34,061 nt of DNA from Solobacterium sp. (GTDB taxonomy: Bacteria > Bacillota_I > Bacilli_A > Erysipelotrichales > Erysipelotrichaceae). The translations under genes were made by a program, and so were the position numbers. The stretch is from assembly GCA_024680365.1 (NCBI GenBank), contig JAILCN010000123.1, forward strand, positions 1-34,061. The letters run 5' to 3'. Numbering within the stretch: the first letter of the stretch is position 1; each line of letters begins with the position of its first letter. The notes beneath the pieces were generated by a model that was not told where the DNA came from, did no database searches, and saw only the letters and a list, made by a program, of their open reading frames with translations. Shown piece after piece: positions 1 to 8,151 of the stretch.

Positions 1-237
1 CATCAGGGGATGTTCCAGAGTGATCGCACCAGGCACAGGGCATTCCATGACGCATGCTCCGCAGTACCAGCATTCACCGGGATACATGACGACGGGATGC
101 TTCCCTTTCTCCATCGGGATCAGCACATCTGCCTGACAGGCCTCAGCGCATCTGTGACAGCCGATGCACAATGAATCATCATAACGGATCGGACGATTGC
201 TTGAAGAAATGATCCTTGCTCTGAATTCCTTCATCAT
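1..237 (-). CDS. Ferredoxin-type protein with two 4Fe-4S clusters (partial, C-terminus off the window)
   Basis: Seventy-nine codons are visible; the gene runs off the left edge, so its C-terminus is unseen. It shows two classical cluster motifs: C24-x2-C27-x2-C30-x3-C34 and C56-x2-C59-x2-C62-x3-C66-Pro, so it should hold two [4Fe-4S] clusters and pass electrons. The ATG at 237 overlaps the TGA of the preceding flavoprotein gene as ATGA, which indicates translational coupling and makes it the electron-transfer partner of that flavoprotein. A second ATG follows directly at 234. The pairing resembles the AprA/AprB adenylylsulfate reductase arrangement and its relatives of unknown substrate. No other sulfate-reduction gene is visible, so a generic electron-transfer subunit is the safest name. 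Confidence 0.85.
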   Translation of the reverse strand, partial: MMKEFRARIISSSNRPIRYDDSLCIGCHRCAEACQADVLIPMEKGKHPVVMYPGECWYCGACVMECPVPGAITLEHPLM

Positions 238-2153
238 GCATTCTCCTCTCTGTTATGTTTCTCATAGTTTTCTTTCAGATCACCGTAATAATCCAGACAG
301 ACACTTCCTTCCGCGAATTTTCCGTGATCTTTTGTGATCGTAATATACCGTCTGTCCTCTTCCGGATCGAACAGCTCTGTATCCGTTCTTTCAAAGCAGA
401 GCGGACGGCTGGAAGTACGGCGCATCAGGCAGGCATGAAGGATCATCTCAGCCACATCGAGAATATCAAGGACCTCGTGGGTGCGCATGAGTTCATGCGG
501 ATTCAGTGCCGACAATTCAGGCACTGCATCTCTTCTGTAGCTTTCCAGCAGAGCGATGCCCTCTTTCAGCAGCTCGTCATTTTTCAGTCCGCCGCAGTAA
601 TTCTGCATTGCCTTGGCAATTGCCATATTCAGTTCGCGCCAGTCCATTCCATCTTCCTTTTCCAGCGGCGCATACAGACGGCTGATCTCGCTGCTGACAA
701 ATGCTTCATCCACGGTCCCGTGCGTGCATGAACGGGCTGCATCCGCGGCGTGTCTGCCGGCATAGTGACCGGTCGCGCAGGCAGCTCCGGCGCAGTCCAT
801 TCCGTAAAGCTGATCGCCGCAGGCATAGATGCCGTCAAGATTTGTCTTCAGGTCCCAGTCGGTAATGATCCCGCCCGGAGCGCCGAACAGCTGTCTTTCC
901 TGAGGCAGGAACGAAGCAGACTGCCAGCCTGTTCCATAGCTTTGCAGAAGATGTTTTTCCGGATCAAAACCGCGCTTTGTCAGCTCTTCATAAACAGGGA
1001 TCTTTGTCTTGCCTTCCTGGCCGACCATCAGTCCCCAGATCGCCTTTCTTTCATATTCCGGCATGGAGGAAAGATCCGCGTAGAACGGAAGCCGGTACCC
1101 TTTTTCGATCAGTTTGTCAAAGGACATTGTTTCCGGTCCGCGGTATTCATATTTCGGCTCATCGATCGCGCCGCCTTTCAGGAAGAATCTCTGCCCCTTG
1201 ACAGGATAGTATCTTGCTTCAACGGATGTCAGCTCATTGCCGTCTCTGTCCAGATAAGGGATCTCGACACCGCGAGCATCCACCATCGTTGCGGCATACC
1301 ATGTATTGTGATTGTTGCCGGTGGAATACGGCGGAAAAGATCTGCCGGCAGCGCTGAATTCACCCTGCACGCTCTTTTCCATCATCGTAAAGGAAACACC
1401 TGCCCGCAGTCCCATCGCATGTCCGCTGCCGATGCACTGGATCGGACGGAATTCCGAAAGACCTGTCATGTCAGGATTATACAGCCAGATCCTGGCCGGC
1501 CTTGACATGGCAAGCACTGTTTCCTTTGCTCTGATGACATACATCTTCGCTGTATGTGTATCCATTGCCAGGGCTCCGATGCCGCGTTTCTTTCCTTCTG
1601 TTTCTTCTGTCAGAAGAGAAACAGCTTCACATCTTTCATATAATCTGACGCCAAGCTTCTTCAGCTGTCTCAGCAATGCCGGCTTGAAAGTCGTACCCCA
1701 TACGCGCAGCGTATATCTGGCTGAATAATCATAGGCGTACAGAAGCTTTGTCTTTTCATCCCGGAAAGGCGCGCCGGCGAATTCATCTTCCGTATCACGG
1801 ATCTTTGCGCCGAATCGTTCCAGATCAAGCAGCCGGTCATATCCTTCACGGCATTCAATGTAATGGGCAATACCGTTCGAATAGTGTTCCTGTTCATCGA
1901 TATACGCGCAGGCAAGTTCCTCCGGAGTGATCGTGCAGCCCGGGTTGGTGCAGGCGTTTTCCCAGTGATCGATGCCGGTGCCGGCAGCGCCGCTGTGGAT
2001 CAGCGTTCCCTTCTCCACCAGGATCGTATCCATCCCTTTCTCAGCCGCCGCAATTGCCGCAAAACAGCCGGAGATGCCGCCGCCGAGAACCAGAACGTCA
2101 CAATCCAGATCTTCTCTTTTTCCTTTTTCGTTTTCAAATGGCCATTGATCCAT
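234..2153 (-). CDS. FAD-binding oxidoreductase, AprA / fumarate reductase flavoprotein-like
   Basis: A 639-residue protein with an N-terminal dinucleotide-binding fold: a beta strand followed by GGGISG at residues 24-29 and an acidic residue at the end of the next strand (LVEKG). The C-terminal part has the second FAD-contact segment (GIYACGDQLYG, then GMDCAGAACATG), as in the fumarate reductase/succinate dehydrogenase/AprA flavoprotein family. Length suits AprA-like members. The segment SGAAGTGIDHW followed by a Cys-containing loop resembles AprA-type more than classic fumarate reductases. The start ATG follows GAGG by 8 bases and lies 9 bases after the hydrolase stop; the ferredoxin gene overlaps its stop. 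A soluble two-subunit reductase is inferred; the substrate cannot be told from the sequence. Confidence 0.85.
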   Translation of the reverse strand: MDQWPFENEKGKREDLDCDVLVLGGGISGCFAAIAAAEKGMDTILVEKGTLIHSGAAGTGIDHWENACTNPGCTITPEELACAYIDEQEHYSNGIAHYIECREGYDRLLDLERFGAKIRDTEDEFAGAPFRDEKTKLLYAYDYSARYTLRVWGTTFKPALLRQLKKLGVRLYERCEAVSLLTEETEGKKRGIGALAMDTHTAKMYVIRAKETVLAMSRPARIWLYNPDMTGLSEFRPIQCIGSGHAMGLRAGVSFTMMEKSVQGEFSAAGRSFPPYSTGNNHNTWYAATMVDARGVEIPYLDRDGNELTSVEARYYPVKGQRFFLKGGAIDEPKYEYRGPETMSFDKLIEKGYRLPFYADLSSMPEYERKAIWGLMVGQEGKTKIPVYEELTKRGFDPEKHLLQSYGTGWQSASFLPQERQLFGAPGGIITDWDLKTNLDGIYACGDQLYGMDCAGAACATGHYAGRHAADAARSCTHGTVDEAFVSSEISRLYAPLEKEDGMDWRELNMAIAKAMQNYCGGLKNDELLKEGIALLESYRRDAVPELSALNPHELMRTHEVLDILDVAEMILHACLMRRTSSRPLCFERTDTELFDPEEDRRYITITKDHGKFAEGSVCLDYYGDLKENYEKHNREENA

Positions 2154-2162
2154 ATGTATTCC

Positions 2163-2960
2163 TCATTCGAAACTGTAGAAATGAATGATGTTCATATCTT
2201 CTTCCATATCCAGTCCATGGCTGCCCAGGCCGCCGTCAATGTCATGACAGCCGTGATCCGGCAGGAACGCGCACATATGGGGAATACCCTTCCACACTTT
2301 GCCGGCAGCCGTCACAAGCGTTTCATAGGCAGCCGCGTTATGATCCAGCATTGCCAGTGCTTCCGGTGAATTCGGTCCGGTCCTGTGCATCTGCTCATCA
2401 AAGTTTCCGTTATAGACAGTGATCAGATCATATTGATCTTCCTGCAGGATCCGCAGCGCGTTTTCATTGACTTCATCCGGCGTTGCACAGAAGATATAAT
2501 CCATGTTTCTTTCCTTGAAGATCTCGGAAATACTGTCGCCTGCCGTGGAAATGATGATGGGCTTCTTTCCGGCAGCGATCACTGCGTCAAACAGTGTTTC
2601 ACACTTCAGCACAGGCTTGACGTAAGCTCTGATCCCATGCTCTTCCGGCACCAGTCCGCTGTACATGGACGCAAAGCATACCGGCGTCACGCTCGGCATC
2701 ACCGACTGCACAGGAAGCGCCATGTCGCTTCTCCGGATCACCGGGATCATGCGCTCCGTATATTTCTGGTACACCCATAACGCGATCGCATCGGGATTGT
2801 ACATCAAAACTCTCTGCAGCGGCTGATCACCATAGATCAGTTTTGCTTTTTCCCTGACTGCCTCATTTGCGGCATCTGCTTTTTCCAGTCCGCCGATCCC
2901 CATCAGATCGCGGATCGTCGCGGCTGTCTGGGTGATCCTGAATTGATTTCTGATTTCCAT
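2163..2960 (-). CDS. Alkaline phosphatase superfamily hydrolase (nucleotide pyrophosphatase/phosphodiesterase-like)
   Basis: A 265-residue protein. The start is set at 2960 because AGGAGGAAAT directly precedes this ATG; an upstream in-frame start at 3002 has no such site. Superfamily marks are an early metal-binding Asp (NPDAIA, D57), a segment SVTPVCFASMYSG with the probable Thr nucleophile (T92), EEHGI, and the late metal ligands PDHG and GSHG. It lacks a signal peptide, so it is probably cytoplasmic. The family cleaves phosphoesters or phosphodiesters such as nucleotides. It opens a probable operon with the flavoprotein and ferredoxin; why a phosphohydrolase should accompany an AprA-like reductase is not evident. 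The specific substrate is unknown. Confidence 0.8.
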   Translation of the reverse strand: MEIRNQFRITQTAATIRDLMGIGGLEKADAANEAVREKAKLIYGDQPLQRVLMYNPDAIALWVYQKYTERMIPVIRRSDMALPVQSVMPSVTPVCFASMYSGLVPEEHGIRAYVKPVLKCETLFDAVIAAGKKPIIISTAGDSISEIFKERNMDYIFCATPDEVNENALRILQEDQYDLITVYNGNFDEQMHRTGPNSPEALAMLDHNAAAYETLVTAAGKVWKGIPHMCAFLPDHGCHDIDGGLGSHGLDMEEDMNIIHFYSFE

Positions 2961-3014
2961 ATTTCCTCCTGTCTGGCAAGTCAATAATACTGTTTCCGGC
3001 ATTATTGATCAGAT

Positions 3015-3028
3015 ATGTATTTATACAT
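3015..3028. promoter_or_regulatory. Inverted repeat ATGTAT-N2-ATACAT in the leader of the hydrolase operon
   Basis: Two perfect 6-base arms (3015-3020 and 3023-3028) separated by two bases form a near-perfect palindrome. It lies about 55 bases upstream of the start codon and roughly 20 bases downstream of the predicted transcription start, a position typical of a repressor operator. The regulator is not identified. Confidence 0.35.
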
Positions 3029-3053
3029 TTCTTCCGTTGTTATCATATTCAGA

Positions 3054-3084
3054 ATTATATCTCACTGCAGCACTCTGCAGTCAG
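3054..3084 (-). promoter_or_regulatory. Probable promoter of the hydrolase-flavoprotein-ferredoxin operon
   Basis: On the minus strand a perfect TATAAT lies at 3059-3054 with CTGACT (4 of 6 matches to TTGACA) at 3084-3079. The spacer is 19 bases, a little long. It would give a leader of about 85 bases before the ATG at 2960. Confidence 0.5.
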
Positions 3085-3108
3085 AAAAAAGCACAGCTTC
3101 CTGTGCTT
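3085..3108 (-). terminator. Rho-independent terminator after the HD hydrolase gene
   Basis: The minus strand reads AAGCACAG, a four-base GAAG loop, then CTGTGCTT followed by a run of T. The 8-base perfect stem begins within the TAA stop codon of the HD-domain gene, ending that operon just before the promoter of the next one. Confidence 0.85.
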
Positions 3109-3568
3109 ATTCGAATCCGAATTCTTTTCTGAGCGCAGCGTATCTTGCCTGCTCTTTTTCCTTGACCGGCTTCAGCGGATCCGCCATCGTATGATGAACC
3201 ACGTCCGCGTCTTTCAGCACCTCGTCAAACGGCGCGTCAACAGAGGCTTTGTCATCGTGATGATAGATGGCGGAACAGATCATTTCCTTTTCTTCTTCCG
3301 TCACGATATCCAGCTTTTTCAGATACTTCTCAGCCAGCTTCGCACCGAGGTGGGCGTGATCGTCATACGAGCCGCTCGTGTATGCCTGCATGTCATGCAG
3401 GAGACCGGCGATGCAGGCGCATTCGACATTTTCTCCACGCTTGTCCGCAATGATGCCGGCAGCCATTGAAACGCCGTTGAGATGGGCAAGTGCTTTGTTC
3501 CGCTTATCGGATGGCAGACTTTTCAGTTTTTCTTCGACAAATTGTCTTACAGTTTTGATCCGGGACAT
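3107..3568 (-). CDS. HD-domain metal-dependent phosphohydrolase
   Basis: A 153-residue cytoplasmic protein covering one HD domain. Visible metal ligands are an early His (H29 in ALAHLNG), the His-Asp doublet at 58-59 (GLLHDM), the HH pair near 103-104 (IYHHDD) and a late Asp (KDADVVHH). HD proteins of this size hydrolyse phosphates from nucleotides or related small molecules; some are annotated only as HD-domain proteins, and no exact substrate is implied here. The ATG at 3568 follows AGGAGGAAGT and overlaps the end of the M20 peptidase gene by 22 bases, so the two are translated from one message. It is the last gene before the terminator. Confidence 0.85.
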   Translation of the reverse strand: MSRIKTVRQFVEEKLKSLPSDKRNKALAHLNGVSMAAGIIADKRGENVECACIAGLLHDMQAYTSGSYDDHAHLGAKLAEKYLKKLDIVTEEEKEMICSAIYHHDDKASVDAPFDEVLKDADVVHHTMADPLKPVKEKEQARYAALRKEFGFE

Positions 3569-5220
3569 ACTTCCTCCTTCAGGTATCCGTAGTATTTCAG
3601 TGTTTCCGTTAACAGGATCGGGAGCGTATGGAATGTATACGGTACATTCACTCTTTCATAACGCTTGTGAGCATCTTTGCCGTAACAGCCGAAATCCACA
3701 GCCGGGATGTTCAGCCGGCGGATCGCGTCCAGCGGCACCTCATACAGCTTTCCGTATCCGGGGAAGTTGTCCATCCAGGCCTGCAGAGACGCTTCCGATT
3801 CATCCAGCTTCAGATAGCTGCTGTCCGAAAGCGACGGGAAGAAACGCATGATGCGGAATTCGTCACCGGTCTCTGCGCTGACTGTTTTCGTGATCTTTCC
3901 AAGGTCCTCAATGATGGATCCGTCTTCTTTCTGCAGGGTATTGTGCGGACAGATCGGGGCGCCGTAATAGATCACCGCCGTCGGATCGCCAATGCCTGCC
4001 TGATCCAGCAGGAAACGGATCAGCGCGATCGGGATCTCTCGGACATCTGTTCCCAATGCCTGCTGTTCCCTCAGGATCCGCTGTTCTTCTTTCTCCAGCT
4101 GATGAGGATCATATCCCTTTTCAATGAGCTCATTTCTCAGCTCATTGTATGTCATGACGCGGCAGCTGACATGCAGGCTTCCAGTCTTCTGGCCGGTCCT
4201 TTCCCGGAAGAGATCTGCCTGTTTCAGCGTATCTCTCAGTGTGTCACGCATCGCTTCTTCCGCAGCTTTGCGGACATGTTCTGTCACGCTGTCGATCGAT
4301 GCCTGATGGAGGAACCAGTTGAAGTAAACAAATGCCTCACAGGCTGTCTGCACGTTGTAGCTTGTCTTCAGATCCTTCATTTTCAGGACACTGGGCGGCA
4401 TTGTATATTCACCTTCATAGCCATCGATCAGATCTGTATTCAGAGAGATCCCGGACACCAGACGGGCTGCAGCAGCGGAGGCGTCAAAGCCTTCAAAACA
4501 CTGACCCACATGGGTCTCTTTTCCCCTGATATAGACGCAGGGAAGCACTTTGCCGACAACGCCGGTATACAGTGTTTTGACTGTATCGCCGGCAAACAGC
4601 GGACAGATATAGTCGTTGTTGATCGCCAGCTGATACGTCAGTCCATACTTTTCTTTCAGATCCTCAAACGCTTCCAGCGCGCTCAGGATCCCCAGCTGCA
4701 GCGATTCCTCCATCGGATTGAGCGACAGCAGGATGTTGCCGCTGAGCATTTCCGGATGTGCGCTCAGTTCTTCCAGCAGACCGATGAACACAGCGTCGCC
4801 GCTCTTCATATCACAGCTTCCCCGGCCGAACATATAGTCGCCCGACAGAAGATCATTCCTGACTTCTTCCTCAAGATCCGCGTCCTTCAGTTTTTCCGCC
4901 AGCAGACGCGGTGAGAACGCGTACGGCTTCATCGCGCCGAAGTCATCGATGCCGACGGTATCGGTGTGGCCATGGAACAGCAGTGTATCGCTTCGTTTTT
5001 CTTTTTCACCGATCAGCAGCGCAAGAATGCTTGCTCTTTCCAGCGGGTCATCTTTCAGCGGCACCCGGATCACCTGATCAGGATGTTTCTGAAAATACGG
5101 AAATGAGCGGAGCATTGTTTCCAGGACATCCGCGATCTGTTTCTCCCCTGCCGTCTCGTTGACACTGCTGACAGCGATCAGTTGTTCGGCGATCTCCAGC
5201 ATGCGCTCATTGTATTTCAT
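3547..5220 (-). CDS. M20 family metallopeptidase, RocB-like
   Basis: A 557-residue zinc-dependent hydrolase, close in length to the RocB branch of the M20 family (about 550-570) and longer than ordinary M20 dipeptidases. The metal-site motifs are clear: HGHTDTVG (H83, H85, D87), FGRGSCDMKSGDA (D137, bridging ligand) and NPMEES (E171 as the likely general base with E172). RocB is linked in Bacillus to arginine and ornithine use, though its exact reaction is not settled, so arginine catabolism is only a hint. No rocF, rocD or permease is adjacent. The ATG overlaps the stop of the upstream FAD oxidoreductase gene (ATGA), and the HD gene overlaps its own end, so three genes are coupled. Confidence 0.85.
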   Translation of the reverse strand: MKYNERMLEIAEQLIAVSSVNETAGEKQIADVLETMLRSFPYFQKHPDQVIRVPLKDDPLERASILALLIGEKEKRSDTLLFHGHTDTVGIDDFGAMKPYAFSPRLLAEKLKDADLEEEVRNDLLSGDYMFGRGSCDMKSGDAVFIGLLEELSAHPEMLSGNILLSLNPMEESLQLGILSALEAFEDLKEKYGLTYQLAINNDYICPLFAGDTVKTLYTGVVGKVLPCVYIRGKETHVGQCFEGFDASAAAARLVSGISLNTDLIDGYEGEYTMPPSVLKMKDLKTSYNVQTACEAFVYFNWFLHQASIDSVTEHVRKAAEEAMRDTLRDTLKQADLFRERTGQKTGSLHVSCRVMTYNELRNELIEKGYDPHQLEKEEQRILREQQALGTDVREIPIALIRFLLDQAGIGDPTAVIYYGAPICPHNTLQKEDGSIIEDLGKITKTVSAETGDEFRIMRFFPSLSDSSYLKLDESEASLQAWMDNFPGYGKLYEVPLDAIRRLNIPAVDFGCYGKDAHKRYERVNVPYTFHTLPILLTETLKYYGYLKEEVCPGSKL

Positions 5221-6593
5221 GCGTGTTCCTCCACGATCAGATCAGCGACATAGACACCGGACGCAGATGCGTGAGAAAGTGAATGCGTTACGCCGGAGCC
5301 GTCGCCGATGATGAACATGCCAGGATACTTTTCGTTTTCCAGACGGCTGTTCAGAACGACTTCCATGTTATAGAACTTGACTTCCACGCCATACAGAAGC
5401 GTATCAAAATTCGCTGTTCCCGGTGCGATCTTGTCCAGTGCATAGATCATTTCGATAATACCGTCCAGGATCCGCTTCGGCAGTACCAGGGAAAGGTCAC
5501 CCGGCGTCGCGTTCAGAGTCGGACGAACACTGCCTCTTTCGATCCTTGCCGGCGTGCTTCTTCTGCCCCGTTCGAGATCGCCGAAGCGCTGGACGATGAC
5601 GCCGCCGCCCAGCATGTTGGACAGTCTGGCAATGCTTTCGCCGTATCCGTTGGAATCATGGAACGGCTCGCTGAAGTGCTTGGAGACCAGCAGCGCGAAA
5701 TTGGTATTCTCTGTTTTCTTGGCGGCATCTTCAAAGCTGTGGCCGTTGACCGTTACGATGCCGTTCGTATTCTCGTTGACGACGATGCCGTTGGGATTCA
5801 TGCAGAAGGTACGGACACTGTCTTCGAATTTTTCCGTCGTATAGACGATCTTGCCTTCATACAGACGGTCGGTAATATGCTGGAAGACAACAGCCGGCAG
5901 CTCTACGCGTACACCGAGATCGACCCGGTTCGAATGCGTCGGGATATCCATCTCCTGGCAGATCTTCTCCATCCACTTGGAACCGGAACGGCCGACAGAA
6001 ACGATGCATTTATCGCATTCCGTGACCTGATCGCCGCAGATGATCTCATATCCGTTCTCTGTCTTTCTGATATGATCCACAGGCGTGCGGAAATAGAAGT
6101 CCATGTGGTCTTTCATCTCATTGTACAGATTGCCAAGCACGATGTAATTGATGTCTGTGCCGAGATGTCTGACAGAAGCATTCAGCAGTTTCAGCTTGTT
6201 CTGAATGCAGACCTTTTTGAATTCCGATCCGGCTGTGGAATACATCTTCGTCCCTCTGCCGCCGTGCGCCATGTTGATATCATCAACATAATGCATCAGC
6301 TCAAGTGCTTTGGCCCGCCCGATGTATTCATACAGCGTTCCGCCGAAATCATTTGTGATGTTGTATTTTCCGTCGGAAAACGCTCCGGCGCCGCCGAAGC
6401 CGTTCATGATCGCGCAGCTCGGACAGCGTATGCAGGAGGTCACCTTTTCCCCGTCGATCGGGCACTTTCTTTTTTCCAGAGGATTGCCTGATTCAAACAC
6501 CGCGATCTTCAGATCAGGCGCTTTTTTCATCAGTTCCCAGGCGGAAAAGATCCCGCCCGGACCGGCTCCGATAATCACTACATCATACTTCAT
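5217..6593 (-). CDS. NAD(P)/FAD-dependent oxidoreductase
   Basis: A 458-residue flavoprotein. It begins with a Rossmann motif (VVIIGAGPGGIFSA; GAGPGG at about residues 9-14), has a Cys-rich segment CIRCPSCAIMNGFGGAGAFSDGK near residue 55, and ends with the C-terminal FAD segment MFIIGDGSGVTHSLSHASASG. This layout matches a family of uncharacterised bacterial FAD-dependent dehydrogenases (COG2509-like) often annotated only as FAD-dependent protein. The closely spaced cysteines could bind a metal or take part in redox chemistry; that is inference. An AAGG site precedes the ATG. It follows the Mrr-like gene by 25 bases and overlaps the M20 gene. Confidence 0.85.
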   Translation of the reverse strand: MKYDVVIIGAGPGGIFSAWELMKKAPDLKIAVFESGNPLEKRKCPIDGEKVTSCIRCPSCAIMNGFGGAGAFSDGKYNITNDFGGTLYEYIGRAKALELMHYVDDINMAHGGRGTKMYSTAGSEFKKVCIQNKLKLLNASVRHLGTDINYIVLGNLYNEMKDHMDFYFRTPVDHIRKTENGYEIICGDQVTECDKCIVSVGRSGSKWMEKICQEMDIPTHSNRVDLGVRVELPAVVFQHITDRLYEGKIVYTTEKFEDSVRTFCMNPNGIVVNENTNGIVTVNGHSFEDAAKKTENTNFALLVSKHFSEPFHDSNGYGESIARLSNMLGGGVIVQRFGDLERGRRSTPARIERGSVRPTLNATPGDLSLVLPKRILDGIIEMIYALDKIAPGTANFDTLLYGVEVKFYNMEVVLNSRLENEKYPGMFIIGDGSGVTHSLSHASASGVYVADLIVEEHA

Positions 6594-6618
6594 ACTATCA
6601 ACCTTTCTTATCCGCGGA

Positions 6619-7545
6619 CTATTTCATCCGCACCCGGAACTGTCTTTCACTGAGCGCTTTCAGCTCATAACACTGTGTCATCTCATTCAGTTCCTTTTCT
6701 TCATCTTCCAGCAGCTGCGCGGTATTGCCGGCGGAGTGAAATACAAATTCACATGTTCCGTCACGATGCCGGACAGCTTCTTTTACAGTGACTGTTTTCC
6801 CGAAGTCCATGCTGAAGACCTCAGCCAGCTTTCCGCCGATCTTCGTCAGATCCTCATGCATCAGCTCCCGGATCTCCTTCCGGTGTCGTGTGATCCAGAC
6901 CCGCATATTCCGCTTCCGGATGATCGTCCATCGCATCATCTGCAGCAGTGCCGCAAGCAGCGCCGCGATACGGCAGATCTCATAGACCGTACCCTGTCCG
7001 CTGACAAAGCAGGAAGCTGTCAGAAACAGAAATGCAGAAATGATGCTCAGTCCCGTACAGCCGGTACTGTGATGCGAACAAAGCGCAAAGACGCTTTCCA
7101 GTACTGCCGCTGTCATCAGCAGGATCATGCTTTCATCTTTGCCAAGACAGGCATTTACAAGCAGCCATACAGACACCAGCAGAAGCACAAAAGCAAACAG
7201 CGTGACAAAACGGAACGGCGAAGCCTCTGTTCCGGGATCCTGACGGTCCCACAGGACAACGCCTGTCTCATCCGCAAGGTCTTTCGCGGAGGATGTAAAT
7301 TCACCGTTTGTCATCACGACAGCCTTGTCGCAGCCGTAGTATTTCATTCCGGCATACGCCTGCTGGACCGCTTCATTGCCGACATGACTCTGATAATATT
7401 TACACTGAAATCCAAACAGCAGACCGCCCTTTCTTGCCAGCAGATCAATGCCCTGATCCCCTGTCGCTTTTGTTTTTCGTATCTGTGCAAAGCCGCACTG
7501 TCTGAGATACTGCGCGCACCAGTTTTCGTATTCAATGCCAGTCAT
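6619..7545 (-). CDS. Mrr-type restriction endonuclease-like membrane protein
   Basis: A 308-residue protein. Residues 1-100 form an Mrr_cat-like PD-(D/E)XK nuclease domain: start of the core near the FENWC-like helix, then GDQGIDLLARKG (D34) and FGFQCKYYQS (Q47-x-K49). The region 111-206 then holds about four hydrophobic segments (near 112-134, 140-156, 165-182 and 187-206). A charged cytoplasmic tail of about 100 residues follows. Membrane-tethered Mrr-like nucleases are known in Bacillota, but their targets (foreign, methylated or stalled DNA) are mostly unproven. The gene has TATAAT exactly 7 bases before its ATG and no ribosome binding site, so the message may be leaderless. It is first in the operon with the oxidoreductase, peptidase and HD hydrolase. 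Confidence 0.8.
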   Translation of the reverse strand: MTGIEYENWCAQYLRQCGFAQIRKTKATGDQGIDLLARKGGLLFGFQCKYYQSHVGNEAVQQAYAGMKYYGCDKAVVMTNGEFTSSAKDLADETGVVLWDRQDPGTEASPFRFVTLFAFVLLLVSVWLLVNACLGKDESMILLMTAAVLESVFALCSHHSTGCTGLSIISAFLFLTASCFVSGQGTVYEICRIAALLAALLQMMRWTIIRKRNMRVWITRHRKEIRELMHEDLTKIGGKLAEVFSMDFGKTVTVKEAVRHRDGTCEFVFHSAGNTAQLLEDEEKELNEMTQCYELKALSERQFRVRMK

Positions 7546-7552
7546 CGGTACT

Positions 7553-7558
7553 ATTATA
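7553..7558 (-). promoter_or_regulatory. -10 box TATAAT, seven bases before the Mrr-like start codon
   Basis: On the minus strand TATAAT is followed by the seven bases AGTACCG and then ATG, placing the expected transcription start at or one base before the start codon. The -35 region is poor (no good TTGACA at 16-18 bases). Confidence 0.6.
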
Positions 7559-7609
7559 CTTCGAAACTCCCTTTTCTTTCACTAACGTACACAAAACATG
7601 AGGCCAAAG

Positions 7610-7632
7610 AAAAAATGCCGGCAGGCGGCATT
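7610..7632 (-). terminator. Rho-independent terminator after the SSB-like gene
   Basis: A 7-base perfect stem (AATGCCG / CGGCATT) with a five-base loop, followed on the minus strand by six T. It may also work weakly on the plus strand. It separates the SSB-like gene from the Mrr-like operon. Confidence 0.8.
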
Positions 7633-7652
7633 TTCCATTTTCACTTTTTCAG

Positions 7653-8144
7653 TCAGCGCTGGGGGACCAGGGAAGAGTTCATGGAAGTGAATCTTCTTCT
7701 GCCCAGCAGGAACAGACCGGTCGCGGTGACGCTCAGTTCCGGCAGACGCTCAGGATCTGCACCGGCATTCTGACGGATATAGACTCTGCCTTCGACCAGC
7801 ACTCTGTCTCCTTCGTTGAACGCGAATGCTTCATCTGCCCGCCAGTCTTTAGCCGTATAGGAGATCACATCTGTCGCAAGTCCTTCTTCCTCATTGTATG
7901 AGTGATACCAGACACGGCTGTTTGTCTCTGTCGTCAGAAGACGGATCTTGCGGTCCAGACCGCGGACAGTCACCCGTCCGAACGCCATCTTCTGGTCTGC
8001 GTTGGTGCCGAGATCCGTACGGATCCTCGCAGCGCCGTCAGCTTCGATCGTGCCGATCATGGTCACGTGATAACAGACGATATTTCCTTCTCTGTCTCTG
8101 ATCGATTCGAAATTAAAGTAATCTTTGTTTCTGCTGTTTGCCAT
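7653..8144 (-). CDS. Single-stranded DNA-binding protein-like OB-fold protein
   Basis: A 163-residue protein with features of an SSB-type OB fold: a strand that begins near residue 22 (NIVCYHVTMIGTIEAD), a central loop, and the typical SSB turn GDRVLVEGRVYIRQ near residue 115. It lacks the usual acidic C-terminal tip (DDDIPF) of housekeeping SSB; its end is instead a basic stretch (GRRRF...LVPQR). It is therefore unlikely to be the main replication SSB and may be an accessory or divergent copy. It forms its own transcription unit, with TATAAT 7 bases before the ATG, no ribosome binding site, and a terminator behind it. The OB fold is fairly safe; DNA binding is inferred. Confidence 0.7.
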   Translation of the reverse strand: MANSRNKDYFNFESIRDREGNIVCYHVTMIGTIEADGAARIRTDLGTNADQKMAFGRVTVRGLDRKIRLLTTETNSRVWYHSYNEEEGLATDVISYTAKDWRADEAFAFNEGDRVLVEGRVYIRQNAGADPERLPELSVTATGLFLLGRRRFTSMNSSLVPQR

Positions 8145-8151
8145 ACTGCAT

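Noticed and set aside
3628-4914. A 428-codon open frame on the plus strand opposite the RocB-like peptidase gene.
   Set aside because: It is an antisense shadow: the minus-strand frame has all M20 motifs and a good ribosome binding context, and the plus-strand product has no recognisable domain.
5283-6491. A 402-codon plus-strand frame opposite the FAD oxidoreductase gene.
   Set aside because: Shadow of a complete flavoprotein; no start site or domain on the plus strand.
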